Positions 53,364 to 64,000 of a stretch of 64,000 nt of DNA are shown here, piece by piece. The translations under genes were made by a program, and so were the position numbers. Positions within the stretch are counted from its first letter, which is position 1. Every line of letters starts with the position of its first letter. The notes beneath the pieces were generated by a model. It made no database searches. It had not been told where the DNA came from and worked only from the letters and a program-made list of their open reading frames with translations. The stretch lies in assembly GCA_009829735.1 (NCBI GenBank), contig CM020618.1, positions 8,275,119-8,339,118 on the forward strand. Direction: 5' to 3'. The DNA comes from Pyropia yezoensis (taxonomy: Eukaryota > Rhodophyta > Bangiophyceae > Bangiales > Bangiaceae).

Positions 53364-56213
53364 TCAACCCTTCCCTTCATCTGCCACGCTCTTCTGATTG
53401 CGTCTCTCGTTTACCGACGGCATCGGCCCTCGCCTCTCTCCACGCGCCTCGCCCAGTGAGGCGGCTTCGGGCGCGGCTTCCGTCCCGTCGCCGTCGCGGT
53501 CAACGAACGTCTTTTGGTACCACAGTGGCCAGCGGTCCACCATAGTGGGCATTAGGACATCACGGTGCATGGCGATGGCGTTGCCGACCACCTGCTGGTA
53601 CACAGTGAACAAGATAAAGTTCCGTTACTTGACGAGCCGGAGGAAGTTCTGGAGCCGTCTAGACGCCGCGTTGCGCTCCTCAGACGCCGACGTGTTCTGT
53701 CCGTCCACGTTGGCGTAAGAGTCAGGGTTCATGGCCTTGCTGCACCAGACATAGTTTTTGAACCAGTGGAAGCGGTCCACCAGAAACGCAATAATGAGAG
53801 CGAGGTATGGAAGGCGGGCCAGAGCGGTCTTGAGTGATGCACAAGAGAAGTCGTATACCACCGCCGAGGGCCACGTCTGCATCCTCTGGGCTACGAACTC
53901 AATTGGCATCCTTTGGCCTTCGGACCCGTCCAGCACAACCACGCCTATCGTCTTTGGGTGAGGGCACGTACAAGAGGCGGAAAACGTGCCTCCCGTGAAC
54001 TGGTTCTCTTGGCCCATGATGTAGTTGCACTCGGGAACGTCGTCAGGACTGCCACCAACCGCCAAGAAGTCCGGGACGGCGCGCACCGGGGGGAAGCTCG
54101 CAGCCCATTGTCCAGACAGGAGAAAGTCGCTGGCATCCAGAGTGCGCTGCCCGTACATCGACAGGAAGCGCTCTGCAGATGCAGGTGGCTCAAGCCAGCT
54201 CTTGGCGCACTCCAGTGGGTGAAAAGCGCCTGACTCGTCCGCTGCCGCCATTCTCTCCGCGCAGGTAATCACTACTTGGCCGTCGACGCACCGTTCCAAG
54301 CTCGTGTCGGTGTCTGCCGCAACGAACCCCTCGTACCGCTCGTTTGTCTCGCATAGCGCCACCAAGAGGTTGACAAACACGTCCCGCACTCGTGGCTGGG
54401 CGCACATCACAGGGTACAAAGCACCTACCGCGCCGTGTAGCAGACGCATGTCTTCCACGAGCTTGATGCGCATGGCCTCTTGAAGCGCAGATGGCACGAA
54501 AGGGTCCGCGCTAAGCGCTTCCACGAGGGCTGGCACGCCCGCCCAGTTGCCCCCCGGCGCCCAAACGACAACAGGGTCCACAACAACCGCACGAGCAAAT
54601 TCGACCAGTTGCGAGGTTGTCGTAGCTGTCGAAGGTATCGACGGGATCAGCCTCAGAAGAGCACGATGCCTTCGGGACTCGCCGGCCGCCCCGCCCGCGT
54701 CCACCAGGCCGGTGTTGCCGATCGCTCAAGCATGTGCGGTAAGTTTCTGCCGCTTCTGCAGCGCCTGCTCCTCATTGTCTCTGATGTCGGAGCCACTTCT
54801 TGCATCCTGGTCCCCCTTAGCGATCACGTTGCTCACGCGATCCATGACATCCTGCGGGACCTTGTGCCGCAACTTTCGACTGGCCCCGGCCACTGTGAGG
54901 GCATTCTTGTGCGCAGCCCGGCCAAGAAGAAACAGCTCCCGGAAAAAGTCCATCACTGCCGGGTTCACACCGCCGTCCACCTTGGGGTCCCAACCACGAA
55001 TCCGTGAGCGACCCTCGGCGTGCGGGATGGCGCCGGCCAGGTTGTCCGCCTCCCCTTCCAAAATGACATCCACGTCCAGAACGGCGAGGGCAACCACGTG
55101 GCCCCGCACAGCGGTGATTGTTTGGACCGCCGCCCGGCGAACTGTCGTGCTCCGTTGTGGCTATGTTTTTTACTGAGCCAAGAGCCCGAGCCACGGCGGA
55201 GTCCGACACCATCTGCGCCATAATTGAAGCGCGCCTGATGGGCTTGAGGCGCACAGCGACACGTGAGAACGCTGTCCGGTACCGCAGCTTGAATCCTAGT
55301 TGCAGCCCGTTGGAGCATATGAACTCCAAGCTGCCGTCGGGGCGGGCACACGCTGCGCAGGTACTGACCGCTTTGGGTAGCCCGATGATGACGAGGTAGA
55401 TGTTCAGCAGCACAGTGGAACGAAAAAGAGGAAGAGAACAGAGGGTATCGAGCGACCGAAGAAGTGTGTGCTCCTTGCTGAGCTGGTGAAAGCAGCACGA
55501 AGGTCGTAGGTAGAAGTGAGCGAGGAGGCGTTCCGACAGAGGCTCACGGCGGCTTCAAAGAGGAAGACCTCCGCGTACGCCGTAAACTGGAAACATATAA
55601 CCATTCCCTCATCCAGACCGTCGACAACACAAGTCCGCTTGCATACGGCGCACCTCCAATGCCCAATCCTTGACGCCACGGACCCTGTACCAAACTCGAT
55701 AACCCCGAGCAGCTCAAATCGGGGGACATCACGTCGCTTCTTCCGCTGGCACGAAGGGCAGTGACTGGGCGCGGGAATGACGACCATCTCACCTGCGGCT
55801 GCCGCTGCAAGAACAGCTGCGTGCTTCGCCTGGCTGTTCTGGGAAGGCACAAGCGGCCTCTGCCTCGTAGAGTAGACAAGGTTGACCCGCCGACTGCCTT
55901 TTTTCCCCAATCCGTTGATGATCCCGTCGTCGCCCGAGGCCTCTGACTGGTCATTGTCGCCCGCTTCGCGCGCAGCCAAGGCGTGCGTGCAGCAGCTTGG
56001 CGCGTGCAGGCACGCGTGGCACAGCCACATTCCATTCTTCTTTCGCCTCACGACAGCAAACGGCGAACTGCCTCCTTCCCGCCTCACCACGCATAGCCTC
56101 TTGCCGGACAAAACTGCAATCCCCTGGTTCATGGCCGACACGCGCAGGTCCTCACAAAGGCTGCTCATCACATCGATAAGAGACATGCCCGAGCAGACCT
56201 GCAGCTTGTCCAC
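53364..56213 (-). pseudogene. KDZ-like transposase gene, broken
   Basis: Pieces on one strand join with two frameshifts and two in-frame stops (TGA 54726-54728, TAA 53625-53627). From 56213 downward: cysteine-rich segments (WLCHACLHAPSCCTH, then CPSC ... CAVC zinc ribbon); a block LEFICSNGLQLGFKLRYR; VLDVDVILEGE; and a core VVYDFSCASL ... FLVDRFHWFKNYVWC ... NTSASEERNA ... NFILFTVYQQ. Y-D-x-x-C, F-H-W, C and a late Glu in this order resemble Kyakuja/Dileera/Zisupton transposases with their associated CxC zinc clusters. The frame stays open, without an ATG, upstream to about 56430, where the neighbouring inverted-repeat element begins, so the N-terminus may be cut. A transposase would cut and paste its element in the nucleus; this copy is inactive. 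Confidence 0.6.
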
Positions 56214-56439
56214 GGCACTGACGACTGCACCACGTTGAGTGCAGCCGTCTCGTAAGCAATCCTCGTCACCACGGCTGCAGCAGACTACAAGCTCATCGGC
56301 AGGAGATAGCGATACCTCCAGAGCAAGGCTGCAGTCGTGGGCGCTGTTCTCTTTGGCACCCTTGTCCTTGAACTGGTCGACGGCGCCGATGCACCCAGTG
56401 CGACGCAGAGACCACGCCTTGGTAGATTTATAGATCTGT

Positions 56440-56911
56440 AGGGGTTATTACTGTTCTCCCAATTTTGGCCGATCCGGACAAGAACAACACTGCATGAACA
56501 ACTGTGTGAGCCAATCGCGTGCTGGCAGGTGAGGGCGAGCCAATCGCGTGCTCTAGGGGCCCGATCGCCCTGAGCAGATGATTGGCTGCAGCCACAGTGG
56601 GCCTCTTACCAATCGCTGATTGGTCGAAACACTGTTGTTCTCTCGGCTGAGATCGCCGAAGATTCCCCCCACATCGACGCGTTTCTCTCCTGAACAGTTG
56701 TGCAGCTTGTCTTGGTGTCTTCCACTCGGGTTCTCCCCTCCATGTGCTCGGAGTCCCGGGAAAGTCGCAGATCTTACTGTTTGCACAGCAATGGAGGCTG
56801 ATTCGGAGCTCTCGTTGGTCAGAGAGGTATCCTGTGAGGCATGTCATTGGTCAGTGGACTGTTGTTCTTGTTCTTGTCCGGATCTGCCAAAATTGGGAGA
56901 ACTGCAATAGA
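56440..56911. mobile_element. MITE-like element with about 45-bp terminal inverted repeats
   Basis: Left CTCCCAATTTTGGC (near 56456) through GATCCGGACAAGAAC matches the reverse complement of 56862-56903 (GTTCTTGTCCGGATC then GCCAAAATTGGGAG). The interior has no coding signal and includes a duplicated GAGCCAATCGCGTGCT block at 56510-56554. Size near 470 bp and absence of ORFs suit a non-autonomous DNA element. A clear target duplication was not found. Confidence 0.6.
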
Positions 56912-56915
56912 TATA

Positions 56916-56931
56916 CCCTAACCCTAACCCC
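56916..56931. repeat. Short telomere-like repeat (CCCTAACCCTAACCCC)
   Basis: Two and a half TTAGGG units on the minus strand, just outside the MITE-like element. Too short to be a telomere; could be an insertion or break-repair scar. Confidence 0.5.
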
Positions 56932-57259
56932 AGGTATCAACTCGTGCACGCTCCTTTTTTGTGACCCTACTTGTAAAGCATGCAGAATGCGACCTTCTCT
57001 GTGCTCTCACGGAGACAGGGAGAGAGCCGGCTGCGACTTCTTCGCGCGAGAAGTCTGAGAAGCCCTCAAAAACCGGAACCAATACTTTTGGCTTCAGCCA
57101 TGACGCGGTCGAGGATGACCCTGATGAGCAATGTCTTGACGCCAAAGGGCAATGTGTGGGCTGCTCTCTCTACTGCAGCAGCGTCTTCCTCAGTGGCGTC
57201 CGTGGTATCGAAAGTGCGCGTCAGTGAAGATGGACCTTGGCCACGTGCTTTGTCCTTTC

Positions 57260-57382
57260 TATAGTGCGTCCCATAAAAAGTGGACGTGCTCGTGTCGTGA
57301 TCATGTCGAATATCGGCCACTGGACCAATCAAACCTACACTGCAAGACCCGTGCACGTCCACTTTTTACGGGACGCACAATA
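57260..57382. mobile_element. 123-bp inverted-repeat element
   Basis: TATAGTGCGTCCC-TAAAAAGTGGACGTGC on the left pairs with GCACGTCCACTTTTT-GGGACGCACAATA on the right: about 29-bp arms with two mismatches around a 64-base centre. TA at the outer ends fits TA-target (Tc1/mariner-like) MITEs, but the autonomous partner is not here. Confidence 0.65.
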
Positions 57383-58100
57383 GATGAGATAGACCTTGAG
57401 GGACTAGTCCGCGGCGCACTCCCTCGCCCCCACCCCCCCCCCCCCGCCGTGCCCACCCAAATCCGCCGCCACCGGGAGCGCCCCAGCGCACCTGACAGTC
57501 GGCCGATGCACGACCCCCTACCACAGATCAGTGGACGGGAGGCTTGTCTCGCGTGCCCCGTCCTCCCCGCACGCCTAGCTTGGCGGCAGCTGCACGGCGG
57601 GCAGCGGCAGCGAGGGGGGGGGGAGGGGATCCCGCCGCCGCCAGGCGCGCTCTCGAACTGCACTGGCGGCGGCCGCCGCTGTCCCCACACCCGTGGGGGG
57701 GGGGGGGTGGCAGTGTGGGGACAGACCGGCCGCCGATGCCGCGCCGCGCGAGACCGCGTGTGGCCGCGGACCGCTCCAACGGGTCTGCCTGTGGCTGTGA
57801 CGCGGGCCAGACACAGCGGGCGGGAGGAAGAGGCGCTCCCTGCAGGCGGATGGGGCGGAGCCGCAGGGCGTGGACGACCCGCACAGCCACCGCCCGGCGG
57901 GACCACGCAGCGTCCGCACCCCCCTCGTCCATCCCACACCCCTGCCGCTCAGCGGCGCACTCTCCACTAAACCCCCACCCCATCCCCCCTTGGCTCATCC
58001 TTTCCGCCCAATCCGCCCTCCCCGCTGTCCCGCCACCGCCCCCAAGGCCACCCCCCCCTCGCCACCCCCCACCACCTTGCCCGACGGTTGGCGCTCCAGG
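57383..58100. other. GC-rich region upstream of the GH16 gene
   Basis: Low-complexity C/G-rich DNA, open in several frames, with C and G homopolymers. Probably promoter and 5' untranslated region of the GH16 gene; no specific site recognised. Confidence 0.4.
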
Positions 58101-60422
58101 ATGACATTGATGTACCGCCGCTGGGCGGCGACGGCCGCCAGCGCGGCGGCGGCGGCGGCGGTGGTGGTGGTGGGGGCCGCGACGGCGGCGGCGCCCGCGG
58201 GGGCCCAGGTTCTGCCCGTCCTGCGGGACGGTCGGCTCAACCTCTTTGACTGGACTCTCCTCCCCGACGTCTCGGACGAGTGGAGGACGCTGGACCTGAA
58301 CAAGTGGCGCAACCTCAACCCGCGGTGGTACGTCTTTGACCATGGGGAGGGAGAGGGAGGGGGGGGGAGTGGGTGGCGCTGGGCCCGGGCACCTCTGCTG
58401 GTGGGAAACGGGCAGGGGGGGGAGGGGGGGGGGGGGGGGGGGGGGGGGTGGCGGTGCAGTAGCGTGGGACGGAAGGTGCGATGGTTGGCGGAGCCGCAGC
58501 GGAGGCCTCGCACAGGGTGAGCGCGGGGTGGACTGCGGTGGGAGGCGCAGGGGCGGCAGCGGCCTTTGGGCGCCGCGCCCCAGGCTCGTCTGAGCCGATG
58601 GGCTGACCCACCGTTTCGTCGACCTTTGTCCATCTGCCTCTCTGCCCTCCCCCCCTACCCCCCCCCCCCCCCCCCCTCCGCCGCACTGTGTGTTGTGCCA
58701 TTCCCCCCCCCCACCTCCCCTGCTATACCCCCGTGTCTAGGCTCGGCCGCGCGCCGTCGGTGTTCAAAGCGAGCAACTCGCGGGTGAGGAATAGGCGGCT
58801 GCGGCTCATCTCCCGGCGGGACCGGCGGTTTATCTACCCGGACAACCCGCCGAGCATGCCCGCCGAGCCGCGGGTGTATGCCAACTGGACAACCGCCTTT
58901 GTCGAGTCCCGCAGCCTCGTGCAGTATGGCTACTTTCAGGTGCGGGCACAGTACGTCTTTTCTCTTGCTTTTATTGCGAGTAGGCAATGACTGGCGGGGA
59001 GGGGGGGGGGGGCGAGGTGCGACCTTTGGGAAGGGGTGAGCGGGTGCTCACACCCGTGTGTGGATGGCACCACACACTTCGTGACTCATGAGACACCGAT
59101 GCGCTGCACCAAGAACGTGCGTGTATTGACGTGCCTCGTACCCCCTCTCCCGCTCCTCCCTCCTTTCCCCCCCCACACAACTCCCCCCCACCCCCAACCT
59201 GCCCTCTCTCCTCTCCTCGCGAGCGCACAGGCCCGGTACTGGGGTCATCTCGTCGTCCTTTTGGATGTCGTGGAACACCCCCACCGACTGGACGGAAATC
59301 GACGTCTTTGAGATGTCGGGCGGCGCCGCCGGCGGCCCCGGCCCGGGCTTCCCGTTCGGCATCTTTATGAACATGCACGTCTTTCGGCGGACGGGCACCG
59401 ACTTTACGCCGGCAACGACCTTGTCCCAGCCGGGTAACTACTTTCACAGAGCGAAGCTGTCCGCCCGCTTTCACACCTACGCCTGCGACTGGTACGTTGG
59501 TGGTGGTGGGATGGACGGGAGTGAGGGGGGGGCGCGATGAGGGTGGGGGGGGGGGGGAGGGTTGGGGTCGCGACAGCGTCTGGCCGTGCGATGGGTGGAG
59601 AGAGCGGCCCACGGACAGGGGGCGTTGCTCACTCGGCACGCCCCCTCGTGCACCGGTCGGAGTTGCCGAGGGAGGGGTCGCGCCGTTGGCGCGGTGGTGG
59701 GACCCACCCCGCCCCCGCGCACACCCCCGCTGGCTGTCGCACCGGCCGCCGCCACGGCTTCGCCTGCCTGTGGCGGGCGGGCGCGTGGGTGGGGGCTGCG
59801 CCCGTCGAGGTGGGGGACACAGCCCACGGGCGCTGCTCGTGTGCGCCGGGGTGGCCGCTCTAGTTCTGTGTTGACCCTGACCCTGTCGATACGTGGCTGA
59901 CGATGGATGTCGGGTCGCCCCCCTGTCGTTCCCCGGTGGTATGTGTGTGTGCGCAACCTGCCTCTCCCCCCCCCCCTTCCCTCCTACCACAGGGATTCAG
60001 AGGCCATCATTTGGCTATTTAACGGCCGCCCCATCCGGGAGATGCCCAACGTGTACCACCAGCAGGCGCTGGCGGTCAAGGTGGACTCGGAGACGATGCC
60101 CAACTGGTTTGGCCTCCCCCCCCCCTCGTGGCGTTTCCATATCTTTTACATCAACTACCTGCGGGTGTGGTCGCGGACGCCCAAGGGCGCGACTGGCCGG
60201 GCGGGGGGCGGGCGCGGCGCCGGGGGGGCGACCGTGACGGCGCCGGTGGGGGCCAACGCGCCCGCCGCGATTAGCCCGTACGCGCTGCAGCGGGCGCCCA
60301 TGCCGGGGTCGGTGGAGGTGGCAGGCCTCGGCGAGCCGGTGCCCCGGTCGGGGTGGGCGTTCTTTTCGGGGGGGGGGCCCGTCTCCCGTAGCATTACCTA
60401 TATCGGGCCGGTGGCGGTGTAA
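58101..60422 (+). CDS. GH16 family glycoside hydrolase (agarase/porphyranase-like)
   Basis: Four exons, 58101-58327, 58741-58950, 59231-59491 and 59993-60422, join into 375 codons. Each intron starts GTACGT and ends AG, and every junction restores the fold. Start MTLMYRRWAATAAS leads into an Ala/Val-rich signal peptide (about residues 8-36), so the enzyme is probably secreted or wall-bound. Then DLNKWRNLNPRW joined to LGRAPSVFKASN is the W-x-GR-x-P pattern of agarase/porphyranase branches of GH16; SLVQYGYFQVRA and SSSFWMSWN follow. The catalytic motif EIDVFEMSG (E-x-D-x-x-E) supplies nucleophile and acid/base. HTYACDW / AIIWLFNGRPIREM and INYLRVW complete the beta-jelly roll. A 70-residue Gly/Pro-rich tail is extra. 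Likely role: cleaving or remodelling wall galactan. Exact substrate is unproved; a carrageenase-type or transglycosylase activity is possible. Confidence 0.88.
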
Positions 60423-61521
60423 AATAGGAAGGGGAGGGGGAAGGCGGGCGGGGGAGACCGCGGGACGGGGAAGCCGCTGGTGTTACAGCCGGGAGGGCGT
60501 CTCTTTGGGGGAGCCGGCGTGAGGGCGCGCGTGTGCGCCGGCAGTGCCGGAGGGCTATTAACTATTTGGTGAGGGAAAGAACTGTATCCGTTGGGGGCAC
60601 AGCCGCCATTCCCGAGTGGATCGAGTGGACATGGACCGCTGCGGATGGAGCAGGACGACGTCAACGCTAACCTCTCGCCGAGCCGGTTCTGATCTGAGCG
60701 GTCGGCGTGTCGCCCCAGTCACCAGTGTCGGGCAAAAGTCAAACCAGGTTGGCGTTTTGGCGCTCCAGCAGTGCCACCGCCTGTGGGATTGGTGGCTGTA
60801 CCTACGCGTACAGCACAGCCCCGTAGGGAGTATCTGCGTGGGCGCCAGCGACTGTGGGGGGGGGCGAAAGCAGGGCGGACGGGGCCCCACACGAGGGGGG
60901 GCGCATATTCCCCCAAGCACCACCTCAGCCTCGAGCAGACCATGCGTGCGACTGCAGCGGCGGCGGTGCGCGCCGCAACCGGCGGCGGCCCGCCGCAGTC
61001 CGCCGCTCCTCCCTCCTCGCTCCGCCGACGGGGCAGACCACTGGCGGCCACTCGACGCCGCAGAAGCGTGCGTCGCCGCAGCGTGCCCGCGAGCCCGCCC
61101 GGCGCGCTTGTCACCGGGGAGCCTGCGATAGGGGCGGGCGCCCCAAAATGGGTCAGCTAAGAGGAGGGGGAGGGGGGGGGGGCGGGGAGGGAGGAGGGCG
61201 ACACTGCCGGGGACCGGTCGTTCCGAGCGCGCGGCGGTGGACGGCGGGGCTGCGGCCACGGCGTGGCGACGTGGGGCATCGAGGCACGCCGAGCCGGTGA
61301 GGCCCGACGGCGGTGCCGGCTGGGCAGCCGACCGACGTGCCTCTGCTCCCGTTGGGTGTGTGCGCACAAGAAATGCGGTGGAGTCCAGGCGGGGGAGAGG
61401 GGAGTGGCAATTCAATCTCACCTAGAGGCGGGGCTCACACTTCTCCGTGCCGCCAGGCCGCCTGGCACCCTCCCCTGCCCCTCCACCCCCCACCCCCTCG
61501 TCCCGCCCGGCCTCGACGACC
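60423..61521. other. Intergenic region between two convergent genes
   Basis: 3' flanks of the GH16 and BCKDH genes. GC-rich; the longer frames on either strand (60558-61421 minus) are Arg/Pro-rich and compositional. No terminator motif can be assigned. Confidence 0.45.
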
Positions 61522-63514
61522 CTACTCGACCGGCACCCCCGCGTAGGTGGTCGGGTGCCGCCGCAGGTGGCCGAGCAGCTCCCGCCGCTGGCCGGCCAGC
61601 CGCGGCGGCGGCACATCGTAGACGTCCTCAAAGAGGCTCGCCGCGGGCGGCGGCGCCGCCGCCTCGGCCGCCGCCACCGCCGCCGCCACCGCTGCGCGCT
61701 GCTCCCGCGCATAGTCGTCCACGTCCGCGTCGCGGGCGCCACCCCACCAGCCCGCCGCCGCGAGCGCACCCCGCAGGCGGGTGACGGGGTCCGCCGCCGC
61801 GGCGGCGGCGGCCAGACGCGGCGCGTCGCGGTAGCGGGACGCGTCGTCCGACGTGCTGTGGTCCCCGGCGCGGAGGGTGAGGAGCTCAATGAGGACGGGC
61901 CGGCAGTGGCGCCACCGCCGGCGCGGGGGGGGGGGGTGGGGCCACCCGTCCGGGGGGCGGGCGGCGCCGTCGCGGCTGCCGCCGCGGGCGCCCACTCGTC
62001 GGCCGGGTCTCGCGCCGTGGCAGCGGTGGGGCGGGTGCCGGCGGCGGCGCCCTCCCCCCGCTCCCCCGCCCCGGGGAGGGGTGCCGCCCCCAGCGCCGCC
62101 GCCCGCGCCGCCCGCACCGCCGCAATGACCGCCATCACGTCCCCCCCGTCCACGCGCATCGCCGCAAGCCCATACCCCCCCCCCGCCCGGCCCGCCACCC
62201 CGTCGCACGCCCACTGGGACGACACGGGGGTGCTGATGGCCCAGCCATTGTTGCGGCACAGCAGCAGCAGCGGCGACGGACGGGTGGCGGCCAGGTTGGC
62301 GGCAGCCGCAAAGTCGGCGGTGGAGGAGCCGCCGTCGCCAAAGTAGGCAGCGGTGACGTGGCGAGGGGGGGGGTTGGGCGGGAGCGTCCGCGCGTAGGCC
62401 CCGCCGGCTGCGTGGAGCAGCTGCGTGCCCACCGTGGAGGAGACGGTGTGGAAGTGATGGGCGGGGGATTGGTAGTGAATCTGTTGTGGTGGGGGGGGGC
62501 GTGGGGCGGGGAAGGGGGGAAATAGCAGGAAGGACGTGCGCGCACAACGAGGTGAGCGGGCGGTGCAGCGGCGCGCAAGCAGGGAGCGACAGATGAAAAG
62601 GAAAAGGGGCAGGGGGGAGAGGCAACGACAAGGCGGCGTGGGGGGCGTCAGTAGGTGGATGGGGCACGGTTGTCTGGGCGCGAAAGTGCTGCGGTGACCA
62701 CCCAAGCTCCCCATCCTCCTCCCCATCCCCTCGAGACATGAGGACCCGAGGCGGCACCGCCGAGGCCCCCACAGCGGAACCCCAGGCGACCCCCAGCCAC
62801 CCAGTCGGCCACCCACGGCGGAACGTCAACGCCCATATCGGGTGCCTCTCTCCCTCACAGGCAGTACCAGGTGGAGCCCGCCCCTCCTCGCGGTCCACCA
62901 CAACGTACGCTCATCTGGCGGCCCTTGCCCGCGTCCCGCCCGCACCCCACACACTGGTCCACCAGCGCCCCGTAGGGCACCCCCCGTGCGAGCAGCACCC
63001 CCCCCTCCCGGTACTGGCTGTACACCTCGTCGGCCGCGTCCATGCCCATCGCCGACCCAATGATGGCCCCCTCCTCCCCCGTCGCGGACGCGTAGAACGG
63101 GATGCGCCCCTGTCGGTGCGCCGCGGTGAGCACCGCGTCGAGGGCGCGGGAGCGGAGCATCGCCGCGAGGGCGCCCTCGTACAGGGGCCGCGCGCCGGGG
63201 GCGTCGAGGAGGCTCCCCACCTCCTCCGCGGCGGCGGCGGCGGCGGCGCCGTCCGTGTCGCTGCCGCCGCCCGCGTCGGCGCTGGCGGCGGGGGCCCCCG
63301 CCGGCGGCAGCAGCCGGTAGGTGGGCAGCGGCCACGGCGCGGGGGTGCCGGGCTGGGCAACCGCCTCGGCCAGGTGGGGGGTGAATGGGGACGTGGGCGC
63401 GCCGGGGTAGGCCAGCTCGCCCAGGGGGGGGGGGGGAGCGCGAGTGCGGGCGCCCCGCCGCCAGGGGCAAAGGGCGGGGAGCGCCCGCGCCAAGGAGCAG
63501 AGGCGGGCGGCCAT
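61522..63514 (-). CDS. BCKDHA: 2-oxoisovalerate dehydrogenase E1 alpha subunit
   Basis: E1-alpha of the mitochondrial branched-chain 2-oxo acid dehydrogenase complex, which decarboxylates Val, Leu and Ile keto acids with thiamine diphosphate. Exon 1 (63514-62909) opens MAARLCSLARALPALCPWRR, an Arg-rich, acid-free targeting peptide, then YPGAPTSPF, QGRIPFYASATGEEG and YREGGVLLARG, ending GKGRQMS. The intron 62908-62481 starts GTACGT and ends CAG. Exon 2 continues IHYQSPAHHFHTVSS, the thiamine motif GDGGSSTADF ... CRNNGWAISTP, and after an extra Ala/Pro/Gly stretch of about 70 residues VLIELLTLRAGDHSTSDD, the phosphorylation-loop region, to VPVE. Reading into the C-terminal part needs a one-base shift beside the 12-G run at 61925-61936, so either a sequence error or a small intron lies there. 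The STSDD loop suggests kinase regulation as in relatives. E1-beta is not in the window. Confidence 0.88.
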
Positions 63515-64000
63515 CAGTGGGTGGGGGGGCTGGGGATGGGGGTGGGGATGGGCGGGGGGGGGGGGGGTGGGGATGGGCGGGGGGAGGGGGTGGGGGTGAG
63601 GCAGGCGGCCACTGTGGTGGTGCCGGGAAGGGCGGCTGGCAGACCGCGGACGCAGTTGAGAAAGAGGGCCGAGATGACCAGGGCCTCGGCCAAGCCTGGT
63701 GCGTCGCCAGCGCATATCCAGCCGGCAGATCAAGTGGCCCGCTGGCAGATCAAGTGGCCCGCTTGCGGGATCTCTTTTTGCAAGGAGATTGAAAGAAGCC
63801 CACGCATCGAGCCACACACCACATTCGCACCGTCCATGCATGGGAGGATAGCGTGCCGAATTTCGAGCATGAACAAAACACATCCATCGCGCGTGGCACC
63901 ATCGACTCGCAAGAGAACGAAGCGCGACGGGTGGCAGCGGTCGCCCACACCACAGCCCCGGCAGGCGGTGGCTCCCCCACCGGCCGGCCGGCGAGGCCCT
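63515..64000. other. Upstream region of the BCKDHA-like gene
   Basis: G-rich runs next to the start codon, then a 20-base direct tandem duplication (GGCAGATCAAGTGGCCCGCT) at about 63723-63762. No further gene is evident before the window ends. Confidence 0.45.

Noticed and set aside
60558..61421. 287-codon minus-strand ORF between the GH16 and BCKDH genes
   Set aside because: Arg/Pro/Ala-rich, no domain, several alternative open frames on both strands.

Overview
The window is nuclear DNA of a GC-rich eukaryote. The best guess is a red alga of the Porphyra/Pyropia type. The reasons are: two intron-bearing host genes whose four introns all begin GTACGT; a GH16 gene resembling agarases and porphyranases, the family that acts on red-algal wall galactans; a mitochondrial-type branched-chain dehydrogenase subunit; and a mass of nested LTR retrotransposons. 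No ribosomal, tRNA or CRISPR locus was found. The species assignment is inference.

Layout. 1-2404: 3' part of a decayed Ty1/copia element (copia-A). 3791-6955: uninterrupted 1054-codon P-loop NTPase-like gene, possibly of the Crinkler/RHS kind. 7127-9337 (minus): broken Patched/NPC1-like membrane protein that has lost its central sterol-sensing segment. 10827-18395 (minus): complete Ty3/gypsy chromovirus (gypsy-2) with 921-bp LTRs, a perfect 5-bp target duplication and an extra 5' ORF carrying two U1-type zinc fingers. 19728-36276 (minus): complete Ty1/copia element (copia-B), apparently primed by an internal part of initiator tRNA-Met; its gag is split by a complete Ty3/gypsy element (gypsy-1, plus, 24270-34776). 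About 36.3-42.7 kb: largely unrecognised sequence. 42840-53157: third Ty3/gypsy element (gypsy-3, plus) whose 3' LTR is a 1.24-kb palindrome. 53364-56213 (minus): remains of a KDZ-like transposase gene with MITE-like inverted repeats beside it. 58101-60422: four-exon GH16 gene. 61522-63514 (minus): two-exon BCKDH E1-alpha gene.

Three themes stand out. First, gypsy-1 and gypsy-3 each carry a long ORF antisense to pol, between pol and the 3' LTR, and the two products look related. Second, gypsy-1 is studded with perfect 16-25 bp hairpins and palindromes. Third, the element and pseudogene reading frames are broken mainly by in-frame stops that are one C-to-T (or G-to-A) change from Gln, Arg or Trp codons, with few indels, which suggests decay of methylated or otherwise targeted cytosines. 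Only the GH16, BCKDH-alpha and NTPase-like genes look like working host genes.
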